Notes under the pieces: model-generated
The model's input: only the letters and a program-made list of their open reading frames with translations
Told to the model about the DNA's origin: nothing
The model's database searches: none
Program-made: the position numbers and the translations under genes
Assembly (NCBI GenBank): GCA_964017235.1
Contig: OZ024931.1
Coordinates: 120,787,530 to 120,851,529, forward strand
Direction: 5' to 3'
Length of the DNA: 64,000 bases
Origin: Sabellastarte sp. h YS-2021
Lineage: Eukaryota > Annelida > Polychaeta > Sabellida > Sabellidae
Part shown: piece by piece, positions 43,641 to 54,002 of the stretch
Layout of the letters: every line of letters starts with the position of its first letter
Numbering within the stretch: the stretch's first letter is position 1

Positions 43641-44270
43641 ATCAGAAAAAACTATTCATTACTGTTGTATTATTAATCCGGAACACAGACAAACACTCTG
43701 TAAAACACAACCTTCTCATCCAACATAATATAAACAGATTTACTGTTTTCAGTTGTGTTGACACAAAACCTTGATTTATTACTGCTTAAACTTGTACATG
43801 TCCTTGAACATTTACTGAATGAAATAACTCTTGTGAAAGCACAACCAGTATATCAGTACACCACTGGCTTTTTCTGTAGTGCAGATGGGATTGTTTGATA
43901 ATTTAAGAAATGCAAGAGTCTGGACACATAAACACATACATTTAGAACAGTAGTACAGGACACTGAGCCATTGTTATTTTATTGAGGAATACCAGGGGCT
44001 GATCAGCCACAGGGGAGCTAAACCACATGGACTGGAGTGGGTGTATTTATAGTGTTGTAGTTTGGATACAAATACAGGTAGTTTCATTGGCTGACAGTCT
44101 TAGGTGACTTTTCCCATAATTGCAGTGTGTGTTTTTCTCACTAGGTGGCCAGCCACTTCCTGTGACCTATGAGAAAAGTCCTTTTGTCAGCCCCACATTC
44201 TGGTAAAAAAGTCATTCAGTCCTCATATAATACCTTAGACAAAAGGTCTTGATGAAAGTCTAGGCCACTG
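43641..44270. other. No gene recognised
   Basis: 43950-43990 has a weak echo of the 30408 exon copy (GAGCCATTGTTATTTTATTG). Otherwise unremarkable. Confidence 0.35.
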
Positions 44271-44390
44271 GTGAAGAAAGGGAGAAAATGAGGCTGGACA
44301 GTCTGTGTACAGTAGATAACGAGGGTTGTGCCCACTGTGTAAGTAAATGAGGGGGTATAGGCCCACTGTGTCATTAAATGGGGAGACAGA
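44270..44390 (+). repeat. Single copy of the 129-bp minisatellite unit
   Basis: AATGAGGCTGGACAGTCTGT, then CCCACTGTGTAAGTAAATGA, matching 41296-41790 in the same orientation. Confidence 0.8.
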
Positions 44391-44781
44391 TTAGATAGTG
44401 ATAGTTATGCTTGCAATTTAATAATAAATTTTATCAAAAAACTGTATGCTCATTGAGCGGTTCCCACTGTGCAAAAAGCATGTCCCACTGCAACACTGCA
44501 CAATGGGCCTCGAGGCCGGCTGTGTCTGCCGCTCTTCAGCGCTGAATCCCCTTCTCGATATCCAGAATGGAAAATGCAGATATCGTGGATTTAAACTTCT
44601 TGCCACTCATATATGAAATTTTAAAAAGGTAAGGTTACGAGTGATTAACACAAAGCTATGTAATAGGTCCTGTAATAGTGCTCCGCTGTTGTACAACGGC
44701 ATGATTGTGGGCGATATTATGTGTATAAGGGAATGTGATCACTGCTACGTACTTCCCGCCGTAACTTGGCACACTTTGGGG

Positions 44782-44984
44782 CACTTCCAGGGTATATGGA
44801 CATAGCTGTTTACAACATTGTTTTGTACTTTTCAGCCACATTTCAGAAATGTGGCTACAAACCTTATACAGTAGGACATATTTGTAGCCACGTTTCTGAA
44901 ATGTACTAGTAGCCACATTTCAGTGGAAAAGTGCACAATGACGTTGTACTTGTAAACGGCCGTGTCCATATACCCTGGAAGTAC
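44782..44984. mobile_element. Fold-back MITE, ~200 bp
   Basis: CACTTCCAGGGTATATGGAC at the left is matched by GTCCATATACCCTGGAAGT at the right. Pairing continues inward through CTGTTTACAA / TTGTAAACGG and AGCCACATTTCAG / CTGAAATGTGGCT. A further short palindrome AGCCACATTTCAGAAATGTGGCT sits in the left arm at 44834. Confidence 0.75.
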
Positions 44985-45000
44985 CCACCTTGGATGGTGC

Positions 45001-45115
45001 GCAGAAAAAAAGCCTGGTGGAAAAATTACGGTGGAAAGAAAGTCTGGTGGAAGAAAAGCCTGGCGGAAAGAAAGCCTGGTGTGTTTTGAAAAACATGGGA
45101 AAAAAGCCTGGCGTT
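45001..45115 (+). repeat. Short minisatellite, GAAAGAAAGCCTGGTG type
   Basis: Six or so irregular copies of (G)GAAA.AAAGCCTGG(T/C)GG at 15-18 bp spacing. Purine-rich and non-coding. Confidence 0.75.
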
Positions 45116-45972
45116 ACGTACTTTTTTTATACACACCAATATTATAGCCAATGTACATGCAGGTTTTCGATATTCATGTTTTCGATCATTTAAAATATAA
45201 GCTCTAGGCCTCGTTTTTGGATGGCATTTTCATAAGATTTTAGAATGAATATGCAGTCACATTGAACCAGCGAATTTCAGGATTTATTATTGTTTTATGT
45301 CTGATAATATTGGTTGCGTTGGTTGTGATATTAAGTATTGTTCATTTATGTTGTCATATCGAAAACCCGTCCATCGTGGATAATGATTAAGTAGAACTAA
45401 GACATTAATTTATTAGACTCATTTGATTTAGATGGCTTTTTATAGTCACACTGTCTCTTTAGAAGCCCTTTAATGGAAGTTAATCAAAAAACACCAGAGT
45501 ACAGTTAAAATGGACGAAATACCTGCTCAGGAATGGGTCTTGAACATAGAACCTTAAAACCTTTCATTATTGTCAAAGGGAATGAGAAGTCTTTGAAGTC
45601 CTACTGTGAACTTCAGCACTAAGAAATCTGACTAAAACAGGGGGCTGTATATAGTTGAAATTAGTAATTTATACATCCCACAATTAGGTGTTCCACTGTT
45701 AGGGTGATAAAAGAACACCAGAGCACACTTGAAATGGGCTATTGTATCTACTCAGGGGCGGATTTCACGAAAGGTCTTAGCCCTGATTTCAGAATGTGTG
45801 GCTGTTGAATTAAAGCATGCAGACGATGAAAATAGATTAATAAAAAGATCGATAATTACAAAATATCACCGTTCTGAATTAAGCCACAGTGTAAAATTTA
45901 CGTATTATACAGAAATGCATGAGCATTGCCAATGACAACCATATTTTATTTTGCTTTCAAAATTCATATATT
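45116..45972. other. No gene recognised
   Basis: A piece near 45485 (AACACCAGAGTACAGTTAAAATG) recurs diverged near 45713 (AACACCAGAGCACACTTGAAATG), a loose direct duplication. No coding signal. Confidence 0.45.
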
Positions 45973-46378
45973 TGTGACAGAACCCAAAAAGTGATAAAAT
46001 CACTACTACTGGCTTGGCTAGTAGGGATTTCCCTTATAGGTCACCTGGTAGAGTGTGGGCCTCCTCAGTGAGGTGGTGTGGGTTCGAGTCCCCTGGAAAC
46101 CTGGTCCTTTGACATTGGAGCCCCAAATGAGAAACTGGCTAGTGTGGTTGTATTAATCACACAGAACATAGCCAGTAGTGCTGGTTAATGAGAACCAGTA
46201 AGAACCTGGGACAGGTTTCATGTGTGGAGGGGAAAATGTGACAGAACCCAAAAAGTGATAAAATCACTACTACTGGCTTGGCCAGTAGGGATTTCCCTTA
46301 TAGGTCACCTGGTAGAGTGTGGGCCTCCTCAGTGAGGTGGTGTGGGTTCGAGTCCCCTGGAAACCTGGTCCTTTGACA
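45973..46378 (+). mobile_element. Miniature LTR retrotransposon (TRIM-like) with tRNA-like LTR
   Basis: Two 142-bp direct repeats, 45973-46114 and 46237-46378, differ by one base. Both start TGTGACAGAACCC and end CCTTTGACA, the TG...CA form of LTRs. The 122-bp interior begins T-TGGAGCCCC (46116), a typical primer-binding site complementary to a tRNA 3' end. It finishes with the purine tract GTGGAGGGGAAAA directly before the second LTR. No coding capacity, as in TRIM elements. Each LTR contains a tRNA-like module: A-box-like TAGGTCACCTGGTAGAG and a full B box GGGTTCGAGTCCCC. No 5-bp target duplication is visible; the right edge joins the Gypsy fragment. Confidence 0.75.
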
Positions 46379-46381
46379 TTT

Positions 46382-47996
46382 GGAGCTTCTGTCGTTAAAT
46401 GGTTTTCGGTGTTGGACCTGAAGTCAGGATACTGGCAGGTTCCTCTAGCGGAGGAGGATAAATGCAAGACTGCATTCACTGTCGGACCTCTCGGATTCTG
46501 GGAGTGTGAACGAATGGGACTCGAATGCCGTTCGGACTAACTAATGCTCCAGCCACTTTCCAGAGGTTGATGGAAAATTGCATGGGTGATTTGCATTTAA
46601 CTTACTGTTTGCTGTACTTAGATGATATAATCATCTATAGTCGGACATACGAGGAGCACATCCTGTGTTTAGAAGTAGTATTCAAGAAGTTGAGAGAGGC
46701 GGGTTTGAAGCTGAGTCCTTCAAAATGTCGTTTCATGTACACAGAGATAAAATACTTGGGACATATGATTAGTGAAGAGGGTATTAGTGTGGACCCAGAC
46801 AAAGTAGCTTGTGTACAGTCATGGCCTGTTCCTAAGACTGTGAAACAGGTGCAAAGTTTTCTTGGTTTTGCCAGTTTTTACAGGAGATTTATTTAAAATT
46901 TTGCCAGGATTGCAAAACCATTGCACGAAGTCACACAGGGAGGTGAACATTTTCAGCTGAAGACGAAGACCAAAGTGAAGTATCCACCTTTGAAATGGGG
47001 GCCAGTTCAGCAAAAAGCTTTCGAGGAGCTCAAGGATGTCTGTTGCAAGACACCCATTCTGGGTTTTGCTGATTATATCCAGCCATTTATACTTCACACA
47101 GATGCCAGAGGGGATGGCCTAGGAGCTGTTTTATCACAGGATCAGAATGGAGTCAGGAGGGTTATTGCCTTCGCCAGTCGTGGTATCTCAAAGACGGAAA
47201 GAAATTATCCTGCCCACAAGTTAGAGTTTTTGGCTCTGAAATGGGCAGTGACAGAGAAATTCCATGATTACCTATATGGCAACAATTTCTCAGTGATTAC
47301 TGACAATAATCCACTGACTTACGTGCTGAAGAATGCCAAGCTAGATGCCACAGGTCATCGTTGGGTCGCACACCTAGCCAATTACAACTTCACAGTTTCA
47401 TATGGTCCAGGTTCAAGTAACTATGTCGCTGATGCTTTGTCGAGGATTAAATGGCCTGAAGTCACTGCAGATGTGGTCAGTCAACTTTGCATGTTCATAT
47501 TGATGGCACTTCTCCTGTGGAGTCATTTTGCTTCAGTCAGCAGGGATTACCTGATGATTATGAACAGGAGATTGGGATGGATGCTGTTATCAATTGGGCT
47601 GTTGAACAGGATAGTGATCCTGATATTGGCCTTGTCAAGCAGATGTTGGTTGATAAGTTGACTGTTGGCGATCTCACACCAGTAGCAAAGAGATTATTGA
47701 AGGAGAAGAAGAATCTCGAGTTAATTGACAATAAGTTGGTTAGGAGAAGAGTTTGCTCTGGTGAGTTGCAATATCAACTGGTTGTGCCCACTAGTAGCTC
47801 TGAGTTACGTGCACAACCGAATGGGTCATCTTGGAAGAGATCGGACCCTGGAGTTGCTTCGTGAGCGGTATTACTGGCCGGGCATGCAGCAATCAGTTGT
47901 GGATTATATCGCCAAGTGTGGAAGGTGCATCAGACGCAAAGACTTGAATCCACAGAGAGCACCATTGGTGACGACAGAGACTACCCAATTTATGCC
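46382..47996 (+). pseudogene. Ty3/Gypsy pol fragment (RT, RNase H, integrase start)
   Basis: The remnant starts inside RT at VKWFSVLDLKSGYWQVPL and continues with FGLTNAPATFQRLM, the catalytic LLYLDDIIIYS, YLGHMISEEGI and FLGFASFYRRFI. RNase H follows (ILHTDARGDGLGAVL, ITDNNPLTYV, SNYVADALSRI). It ends in the integrase zinc finger (HNRMGHLGRDRTLELL, CGRCIRRK). It is broken by an 11-bp insertion near 46522, an in-frame TAA at 46894, and frame changes near 47490 and 47790. RT is truncated at the 5' side by the TRIM. At 47986-47994 it meets an oppositely oriented Gag, so most of integrase is missing. Confidence 0.92.
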
Positions 47997-49074
47997 GTAG
48001 GGCGTTCTTCATCCTTTCATCACTCATCTTAGTCCAAAACTGGGTGTTTGCTAAAATGTCATAATTGTTTGGGCTAATGACATTCCCATCCTTCCTGGTA
48101 ATCTTATTGGCAATGTCTTCCAACCTGGCATACCAATCAGTGATACTCTCACCTGGTGCCTGGAAGGCCGAGTAAAATTGAGCCAGGAATACATGGGGTG
48201 GGTTAACATCACCAAACATCATGTCAAACCGTGTGATGATATCATTCACAGTGGCATCTTCACCCATATGCAGAACGATTTCCTGGGCCTGACCTTTAAT
48301 TGACCTCTTTATAGCAGTCAACACCATTCCTTCAGGACATCCCTGTTTGACAAGACACTGGACATCATAACGAAATTGCTCAAAGGAGCAATCCTTTGAA
48401 GATCCAGAGAAAGTGCTCACCCGGATGTTATTCACAGTGTTTGATGCTCCAAACTGGAATGACTGCTCTGGATGAGGTGTTGAAAATACTGGCTGAGGTG
48501 GCACAGGAGGCTGTGAATAGTACCCCATCCTTGGTGGGTTAGACATCGGAGTGTAAGCACCTCCCATCAATGGTGCACCCTGCTGGACTGGAACTGGTGG
48601 TCTATATCCAGTTGAAGTGAGACCTGGCGCTGCAACCGACGAAGACAAACCCAAAGCAGCTCCTAATTGTTGCTTCTGCTCCAAGCTCCAACCAGCAATG
48701 GCTTCCAGCACATCACTCAGCTTGGCTGTACTCTTCGACTGAGAAGTTGGCACTTGGTTTCCAGCAGTAACAGGGGCCTTACCTGTAGCACCAAATAATT
48801 CAGGTTTCAGCTGCATCAGGGTTTGATAGGTCTCGCTATTCAAAGCATCAACCCTTCCGCACCCGTCAAAAACAGGCTTTCCAGCGAAACTCTGTATTGT
48901 GGTTTGGGCTGACTGCACATTTGAAAAAACGAGGAAAAATGCACTCTCATTATGTGGTATGATCTCAGACATAACCTCTGCCGGATTGGCAGATGGACAC
49001 AAAGTTTGACAGACCTCTATGGGCCTGGTACCGGCTTTTAATCCGCTAACATAAGCAATTTTTAATGTTGACAT
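47989..49074 (-). CDS. Ty3/Gypsy-type Gag, 3'-truncated
   Basis: About 362 native residues from ATG at 49074. The N-terminal ~80 residues (KIAYVSGLKAGTRP, SAFFLVFSNVQSAQTTIQSF) look like the RRM-type start of PNMA-like Gags. A Pro/Gln-rich linker follows. Then comes a capsid-like part: VSTFSGSSKDCSFEQFRYDV, LTAIKRSIKGQAQEIVLHM, IITRFDMMFGDV, FYSAFQAPGESITDWYARLE, MKNALRHKL. The frame is intact to that point. The further 31 codons (to 47893) read antisense pol and are not native Gag. The expected nucleocapsid and protease are absent. It assembles particles in a live element; here it is a fragment. Confidence 0.85.
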
Positions 49075-50677
49075 TGTTGACCCTTAACAGGTTAACCAGT
49101 CAAAATCGCGAAGCTATTGTAACAGCAATACCCCTTTCCGCTATCCTCTGGTTTGTGAACTAGCTAACTAGAGTTGAGTCTGCTCACTTACATATAAAAT
49201 ATATTCCTGCTCACTGTAATGGCTCACCTGAGTAAAATAAAAAATTCCAAATAGTACTCAGTCTGGTACTCATCCGCTCATATGCAACTGCCCTAGAAGA
49301 CAGTGACTGAGTATGTGTATCCCAAGTAGTTACTGATTAAAATCTAAGCTTCAATTACAGCAAATTCAAAGATTCATAAATGTCAGTGTGTATTATATAA
49401 CTGATATTTCATCTGAAACCAACATTTGAGTTTATCAATGGCGTTATTTATCAACTAGCATGGACTGTGCTTTAGCACTAAAAAGATGTATATTAACGCA
49501 ATAAGGAACTAGCTATGAAAGAAAGCTCCTGGGTGGATGTTAACGCAATAAAATGTATATTTTTCTCATATATGTGTACTGAAATACTCATAATAAATTA
49601 ACATTCACACTCATTCGATTCCAAACATCTGACTGACAACAATCATTCATATAGTCACACAATACAGTCGAGCATCGTACATAGACTATCACTCCATCAC
49701 AAAGTACAATAGCATACCCCAGTCAACACTGCACGACCACGGCGCAATCCTGTCAAAACCTTGAATACCCCCAATTAAAAATTTTTTTTTTTCAAATGCA
49801 CACAGTGTCAATTCTAAGCACAACACCTAATTAACTAACATTAGTTTTTCCTCAGTATCTCATAATTAGCAGATTGACAATCTTAAGTAAATTACACCAG
49901 TTCACACAATAGATAAGCAATCTTAAATAAGCTTAAATAAGCAAGCAAAACCACAATGCTACTCAAGTATTATGTGCTTTAAAATTTTTCTGAATCAAGT
50001 AAAAGTATGACACTTGTGTTACCAAAATAGAATGACACTCTCATGTCACGTTTGGAGTTAACAATAATTTCCAAAAAATGATTTTTACTAACTGAAAATG
50101 ATCCACCAATACAATCAGCACACATTACTTTCAGTCCAAAATTAAGCACTAAAAACAGAAATATATCAAAATAGAATTACTCGTAACTACTGTGAATAAA
50201 TAAATCACCATCAATTAAATGTCCATCATAAGCATCGCATTAGTACATTTAAAGTGAGCATCCAAAGTGTCTGTAGTGAATATGTTAATGACAAGCTCGA
50301 CCAACTGCTGCAATCAAAAGTTAAATTAACTACCCTTTCCTATTCACTCATAATGTTCACAAGTTACCAGTTGTTTCATCCAACACTCCAGAATGTTCAA
50401 GTAAACCATTCAGTTTTCCCTGGTGGCGATGACAATCACTACTTAGTTCCGTTCCTAAAAAACCAACACAGTTAAATCGTTCCTTAACTAGTGATCCTCA
50501 GCAGCACTCTAGCTCACAGAGGGCAACGGCACTCCCGCTGTAAAAGAACATACTTGTCACATAGAATTGCACCTAGCTATGGGCAGGTGTTTACCAGGTG
50601 TGAGTCAATCTTCAGATGTAACGGTCACGTCTGTCGTAGTAGTCCCTTCACTACAACGATCTCATTAGGGGCTCCAA
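49075..50677 (-). other. Long Gag leader region
   Basis: 1.6 kb between the Gag ATG and the putative primer-binding site, AT-rich and without a frame I would support. It contains two near copies of a motif from the DIRS terminus: GTATATTAACGCAATAAGG (49489-49507) and GGATGTTAACGCAATAAAAT (49535-49554). Confidence 0.5.
50660..50676 (-). promoter_or_regulatory. Putative primer-binding site of the Gag element
   Basis: On the minus strand TGGAGCCCCTAATGAGA follows the presumed LTR end (GGTCACA-T). The same TGGAGCCCCAAATGAGA follows the LTR of the TRIM at 46116. TGG at the start pairs with the CCA end of a primer tRNA. Confidence 0.6.
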
Positions 50678-51015
50678 TGTGACCGGAGAGAGAGGTGGCG
50701 TGCCCTTAACTAGCAGTATCTCCGGTGAAACCAGGGGAGGTTGAGGAAGAAGAGACAGTCTTAACTAAAAAGCTTCATTTTCAACTGCCAACGCTTGACA
50801 CCGCAGCCAAAACTTCGCCAATCAAGGTGCCAAACTCACATAAAAAAAAAACACCTGCACTCTGCTACAACACCCATACAACCAAAACAATCTTCTCTAC
50901 ACATCCATCATTCCCGCATCGAACTCAAACCAAAGCAAACAGTGATCTGCTATAAATTCCCGTGGTCTCTAAACAAAACACCACACCAATCACACAATAG
51001 GAATTCTAATTAACA
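50678..51015 (-). repeat. Putative 5' LTR of the Gag element
   Basis: On the minus strand the segment starts TGTTAATTAGAATTCC (51015) and ends CCGGTCACA (50678), in TG...CA form, directly before the primer-binding site. It contains GGAATTTATAGCAG, a possible TATA region. No second LTR lies in the window, so the outer boundary is unverified. Confidence 0.45.
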
Positions 51016-51309
51016 GCCGGCCGAATCACACAAATATTATTTCTAGCCGTTTAAATCGGCCGAAAATGCCGTGGTTACATATTATTTCACAAAATCGGGG
51101 TTTTACTGCAGCTTGCATTAAACTTATTTATTTAAACTGAACGAGCACATACATATATATTAATAGAATAGGTCAAGGGGAAAGACATTTTTATTTAAAA
51201 CTGGTCTTAAAGCAAATAATGTGTAAACTGTTTCCATTGGCGGTTCTGAAAGTGATTGTTTTCTGATCCATCAGTGACTGTACTGAAGCCACAGTGTTTA
51301 ATTTATTGC

Positions 51310-51460
51310 TGTCATCACTTCTACTTCCTTATTTGGTATGCGAAAGTGCGCAAGTTTTACCGATGATGATCAAATGTTAATAAATATTCTGTCTTCCGTT
51401 TTGTGCCATTTTGAGGTTTGTGCCAAGTTATGTCGGGAGGCAGTAGGCATATTTCACAGA
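51310..51460 (+). repeat. Lone arm of the 1400-2260 fold-back
   Basis: CTTCCTTATTTGGTATGCGA, AATATTCTGTCTTCCG and TTTTGTGCCATTTTGAGGTT correspond to the arms of the fold-back at the start of the window. Confidence 0.65.
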
Positions 51461-51529
51461 CATAATCCATGGAATCTGCATTCCTCATATTAATGGATTC
51501 ATCGACATGGCTTGGATAACTCATACCAG

Positions 51530-51730
51530 TCAGCATACAAGTCAGGTCACTCAACAGAGACAGCTCTGCTTTCCATCAAAAATTATACTCATTTGTCACT
51601 ATCTCGGGGTGAAGCTACTGCTTTGGTACTTCTGGATCTCTGCTGCCTTTGATACGATTGATCATTCCACTCTCCTCAGCTGTCTTCTGGATTGGTTCGG
51701 TGTTGGTGGCTCTATTCTAGTTTTACTTCA
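51530..51730 (+). pseudogene. LINE reverse transcriptase fragment
   Basis: Encodes HSTETALLSIKN, LSRGEATALVLLDL, then after a 2-base loss SAAFDTIDHSTLLSCLLDWF and GVGGS. These are the RT blocks just upstream of those retained at 32962-34177, and of the same L2/CR1-like type. Truncated on both sides. Confidence 0.8.
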
Positions 51731-52021
51731 CGTCATACTGGAACTGGACTGGAAACGAACAGATTATGATGTTAGGGACAAGAACAAGCCACTGTCATTG
51801 CAAGATACGATGTAAAGTGACAAAGATAAGACACAAAGTGGTCAGGATAAGATGTAAAGTAACAGGGAAAAGACGTTTTCATTGAAAGTGGAGCCAGGGT
51901 CTGAATGAAGAGACATTGTGGGTCGGTGAAACATCAAACATGTTTGATATTTAACCAGCTATCCAAGTAAAGCCTGGAACCCCTAAGCTGCCATAGCCTA
52001 ACTTTAAATAATTTTATTGTA
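51731..52021. other. No gene recognised
   Basis: Contains loose repeats of AAAGTGACAAAGATAAGACA / AAAGTGGTCAGGATAAGATG. It ends with A before the Helitron-like start. Confidence 0.4.
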
Positions 52022-53038
52022 TCCACCAAATGGCATCCGGTAGATACTATGGATTATGCATGAGTACACTATCGCCACCATGTGTAGAAATTTTTTTCTT
52101 GTTACCCCTCCAGAGGCCAGGGTATTATAGGTAGACTTCTCAAATTTGCAGGATATATTCATAACCATAAAATCTTGCCTGGGAATATTTTTGGCCTCAC
52201 TTTGAAAAACAAGATGGCCACCACAGGCATTTTTCAACTTTCAGCAAGGAGTTTTGTTGGCCTTCTAGAGCAAAGGGTATTGTTGGGAGAGATCCCAAAT
52301 TCACAGGATATGTTCATCATTACAAAATCTTGATTTGAAATATTTTTGGCCTCATTTTGAAAAAACAAGATGACCGCCACGGGCGTTTCTTTTCAGTCAT
52401 GAAAAGTGCTTATATCTCCCTTATTGTTGGTCCTAGAGGTTTGGCATGTGAAGTCAACCTATAGGAAATCATGGGCTGGGAATCTTATGATATCAGATTT
52501 GACCTTTGGCCCCTCCTTCAAGGTCAAGTGAGGATAGCCAAACTTAAAAGTGCTTAGAAGTCTCTTATTATTGGTCCTAGATGTTTGCAATGTGAAACCA
52601 ACCTATAGGAAATCATGGGCTAGGAATCTTCTGATGTGATCAGATTTGACCTTGGGCCCCTCCTTCAAGGTCAAACAAGGATAGCCAAAGTTAAAGTACT
52701 TACATCTCACTTATTATTGTTCATAGAGTTTTGTAATGTTAAACCTACTTATAGGAAATCATGGCCTGGGAATCTTCTGATGTGTTCAGATTTGACTTGG
52801 GTTCCTTCTTTAAGGTCAAACAAGGATAGGCAAATACAAAATTGCTTTTAGCTCACTTTTTATTGGTCCTAGAGGTTTGCAGAGGTTTGATTAGATTTGA
52901 CCTTGGGCCCCTCCTTCAAGGTCAAATGAGGGTAGCCAAACTTAAATGTGCTTACAACTCCCTCATTATTGAAAAATGTAGTTATCCTTTTCTGGTGGAT
53001 ACATTGTGCATCTGGCCACAGATGTGTCTTTGGTCTAG
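52022..53038 (+). mobile_element. Non-autonomous Helitron-like element E3, both ends
   Basis: 1017 bp. Starts A|TCCACCAAATGGCATCCGG and ends with hairpin CATCTGGCCACAGATG, then TGTCTTTGGTCTAG|T. Two short GGCCTCA..TTGAAAAAACAAGATG blocks precede about four 147-bp units (TTTGACCTTGGGCCCCTCC, AAGGTCAAACAAGGATAGCC). It is the most complete copy of the family in the window and shows the termini needed to define it. Confidence 0.8.
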
Positions 53039-53926
53039 TTGAATTTAAATTTTTAAATATTTTGTTTTTGGTGGCCATTATGTGAAGGCCCACTCATAAC
53101 ATTGCACACCTACATGCCCAAAATGAAAAAAAAAATTAATGGAAAGTTAACAGAATGATAAAAAGAGGTCCCTAGTGAAGAATTCAAATAATCCAGAATG
53201 GCTACGGTGCTGTGTTTGGGAAAAGAGGGATCAATTGTTGTCCAATCAAAAAAATTGAAACAAGATCAAGCCATGAAATTAGATCAAAGACAGTCAAATT
53301 GGCATTTGGATCCTATCATGTGACTAGAACTACAGCATTGACAGGTTTTTTGTTTTTTTTTTTTTGGGGGGGGGGGGGCTTTTTTTCAAATTGTGGACCT
53401 TTTGTATAGCACTGTATACCAAGGATACACTTCCACTTAAACGTAAAAGCCAGAGTACAATTTCCAATTCTCCAGGGAATTTGATATCCTTTAGGCCTCA
53501 TATCTTGCTTTGTTCCCTGTGGTTCAGAAAGTGAGACATAGTATAGGAAATCATTGGATAAGAATCTTTTTGCTGGGTTTGATTTGATCCCTGAAGCTAA
53601 AGTACCAGTCTTTGATCATAGAGCACTTTTTCAGTGTTACATAGGGATGACCATACTTTTCTGGTGGATACATCTTGTATCTGGCCACAGGTGTGTCCTT
53701 GGTCTATTTCAAAATTAAATTTTACCAGTTATGTTTAAATCAAATGAGTGCCAATTCAATCAATAAAAAAAACTTCTCAATCAGAAACTCAGAAACTATG
53801 GACAAGATGCCTTGGAAAACAAATATGACTTAAGCTTTTTTCAGGCAATTTAAATTTATGTACTGTTGAGGTGGTATTTCTGAAAAACAAAAGACTATTG
53901 ACTATGATGTTGTGTTTGTATTTCAG
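53039..53926. other. Second Helitron-like 3' end and non-coding sequence
   Basis: 53670-53706 repeats the E3 end in decayed form (TTTCTGGTGGATACATC, CATCT-less hairpin TATCTGGCCACAGGTG, CCTTGGTCTAT). A G/T homopolymer run lies at 53345-53378. The last ~20 bp are the polypyrimidine acceptor of the next exon. Confidence 0.5.
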
Positions 53927-54002
53927 TATTGAGAAAGACTCCTATGATGTTGCTCAAAAGGTGACAGATTTGCAAAACAAAATACAGAAAGCAAAAGAGC
54001 AA
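53927..54002 (+). CDS. MED9: Probable host exon, Mediator subunit 9-like
   Basis: A 76-nt open segment with acceptor TGTTTGTATTTCAG and donor CAA|GTGAGT. Entered after two bases of a codon, it encodes IEKDSYDVAQKVTDLQNKIQ then KAKEQ. The pattern (M/I)-(D/E)-KDS-x-(E/D)-V-x-Q-x-(L/V)-x-x-L-x-x-K-x-Q matches my memory of the conserved C-terminal helix region of MED9, a middle-module Mediator subunit in RNA polymerase II transcription. Neighbouring exons (upstream FLP-V-x-II type, downstream LREQ..KxxLL type) were not found nearby, so the gene must be long or this is an isolated copy. Any amphipathic coiled-coil exon is an alternative. Confidence 0.5.

Noticed and set aside
47893-47988. C-terminal extension of the Gag frame
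   Set aside because: It reads the antisense of the pol integrase zinc-finger region past the inversion seam.
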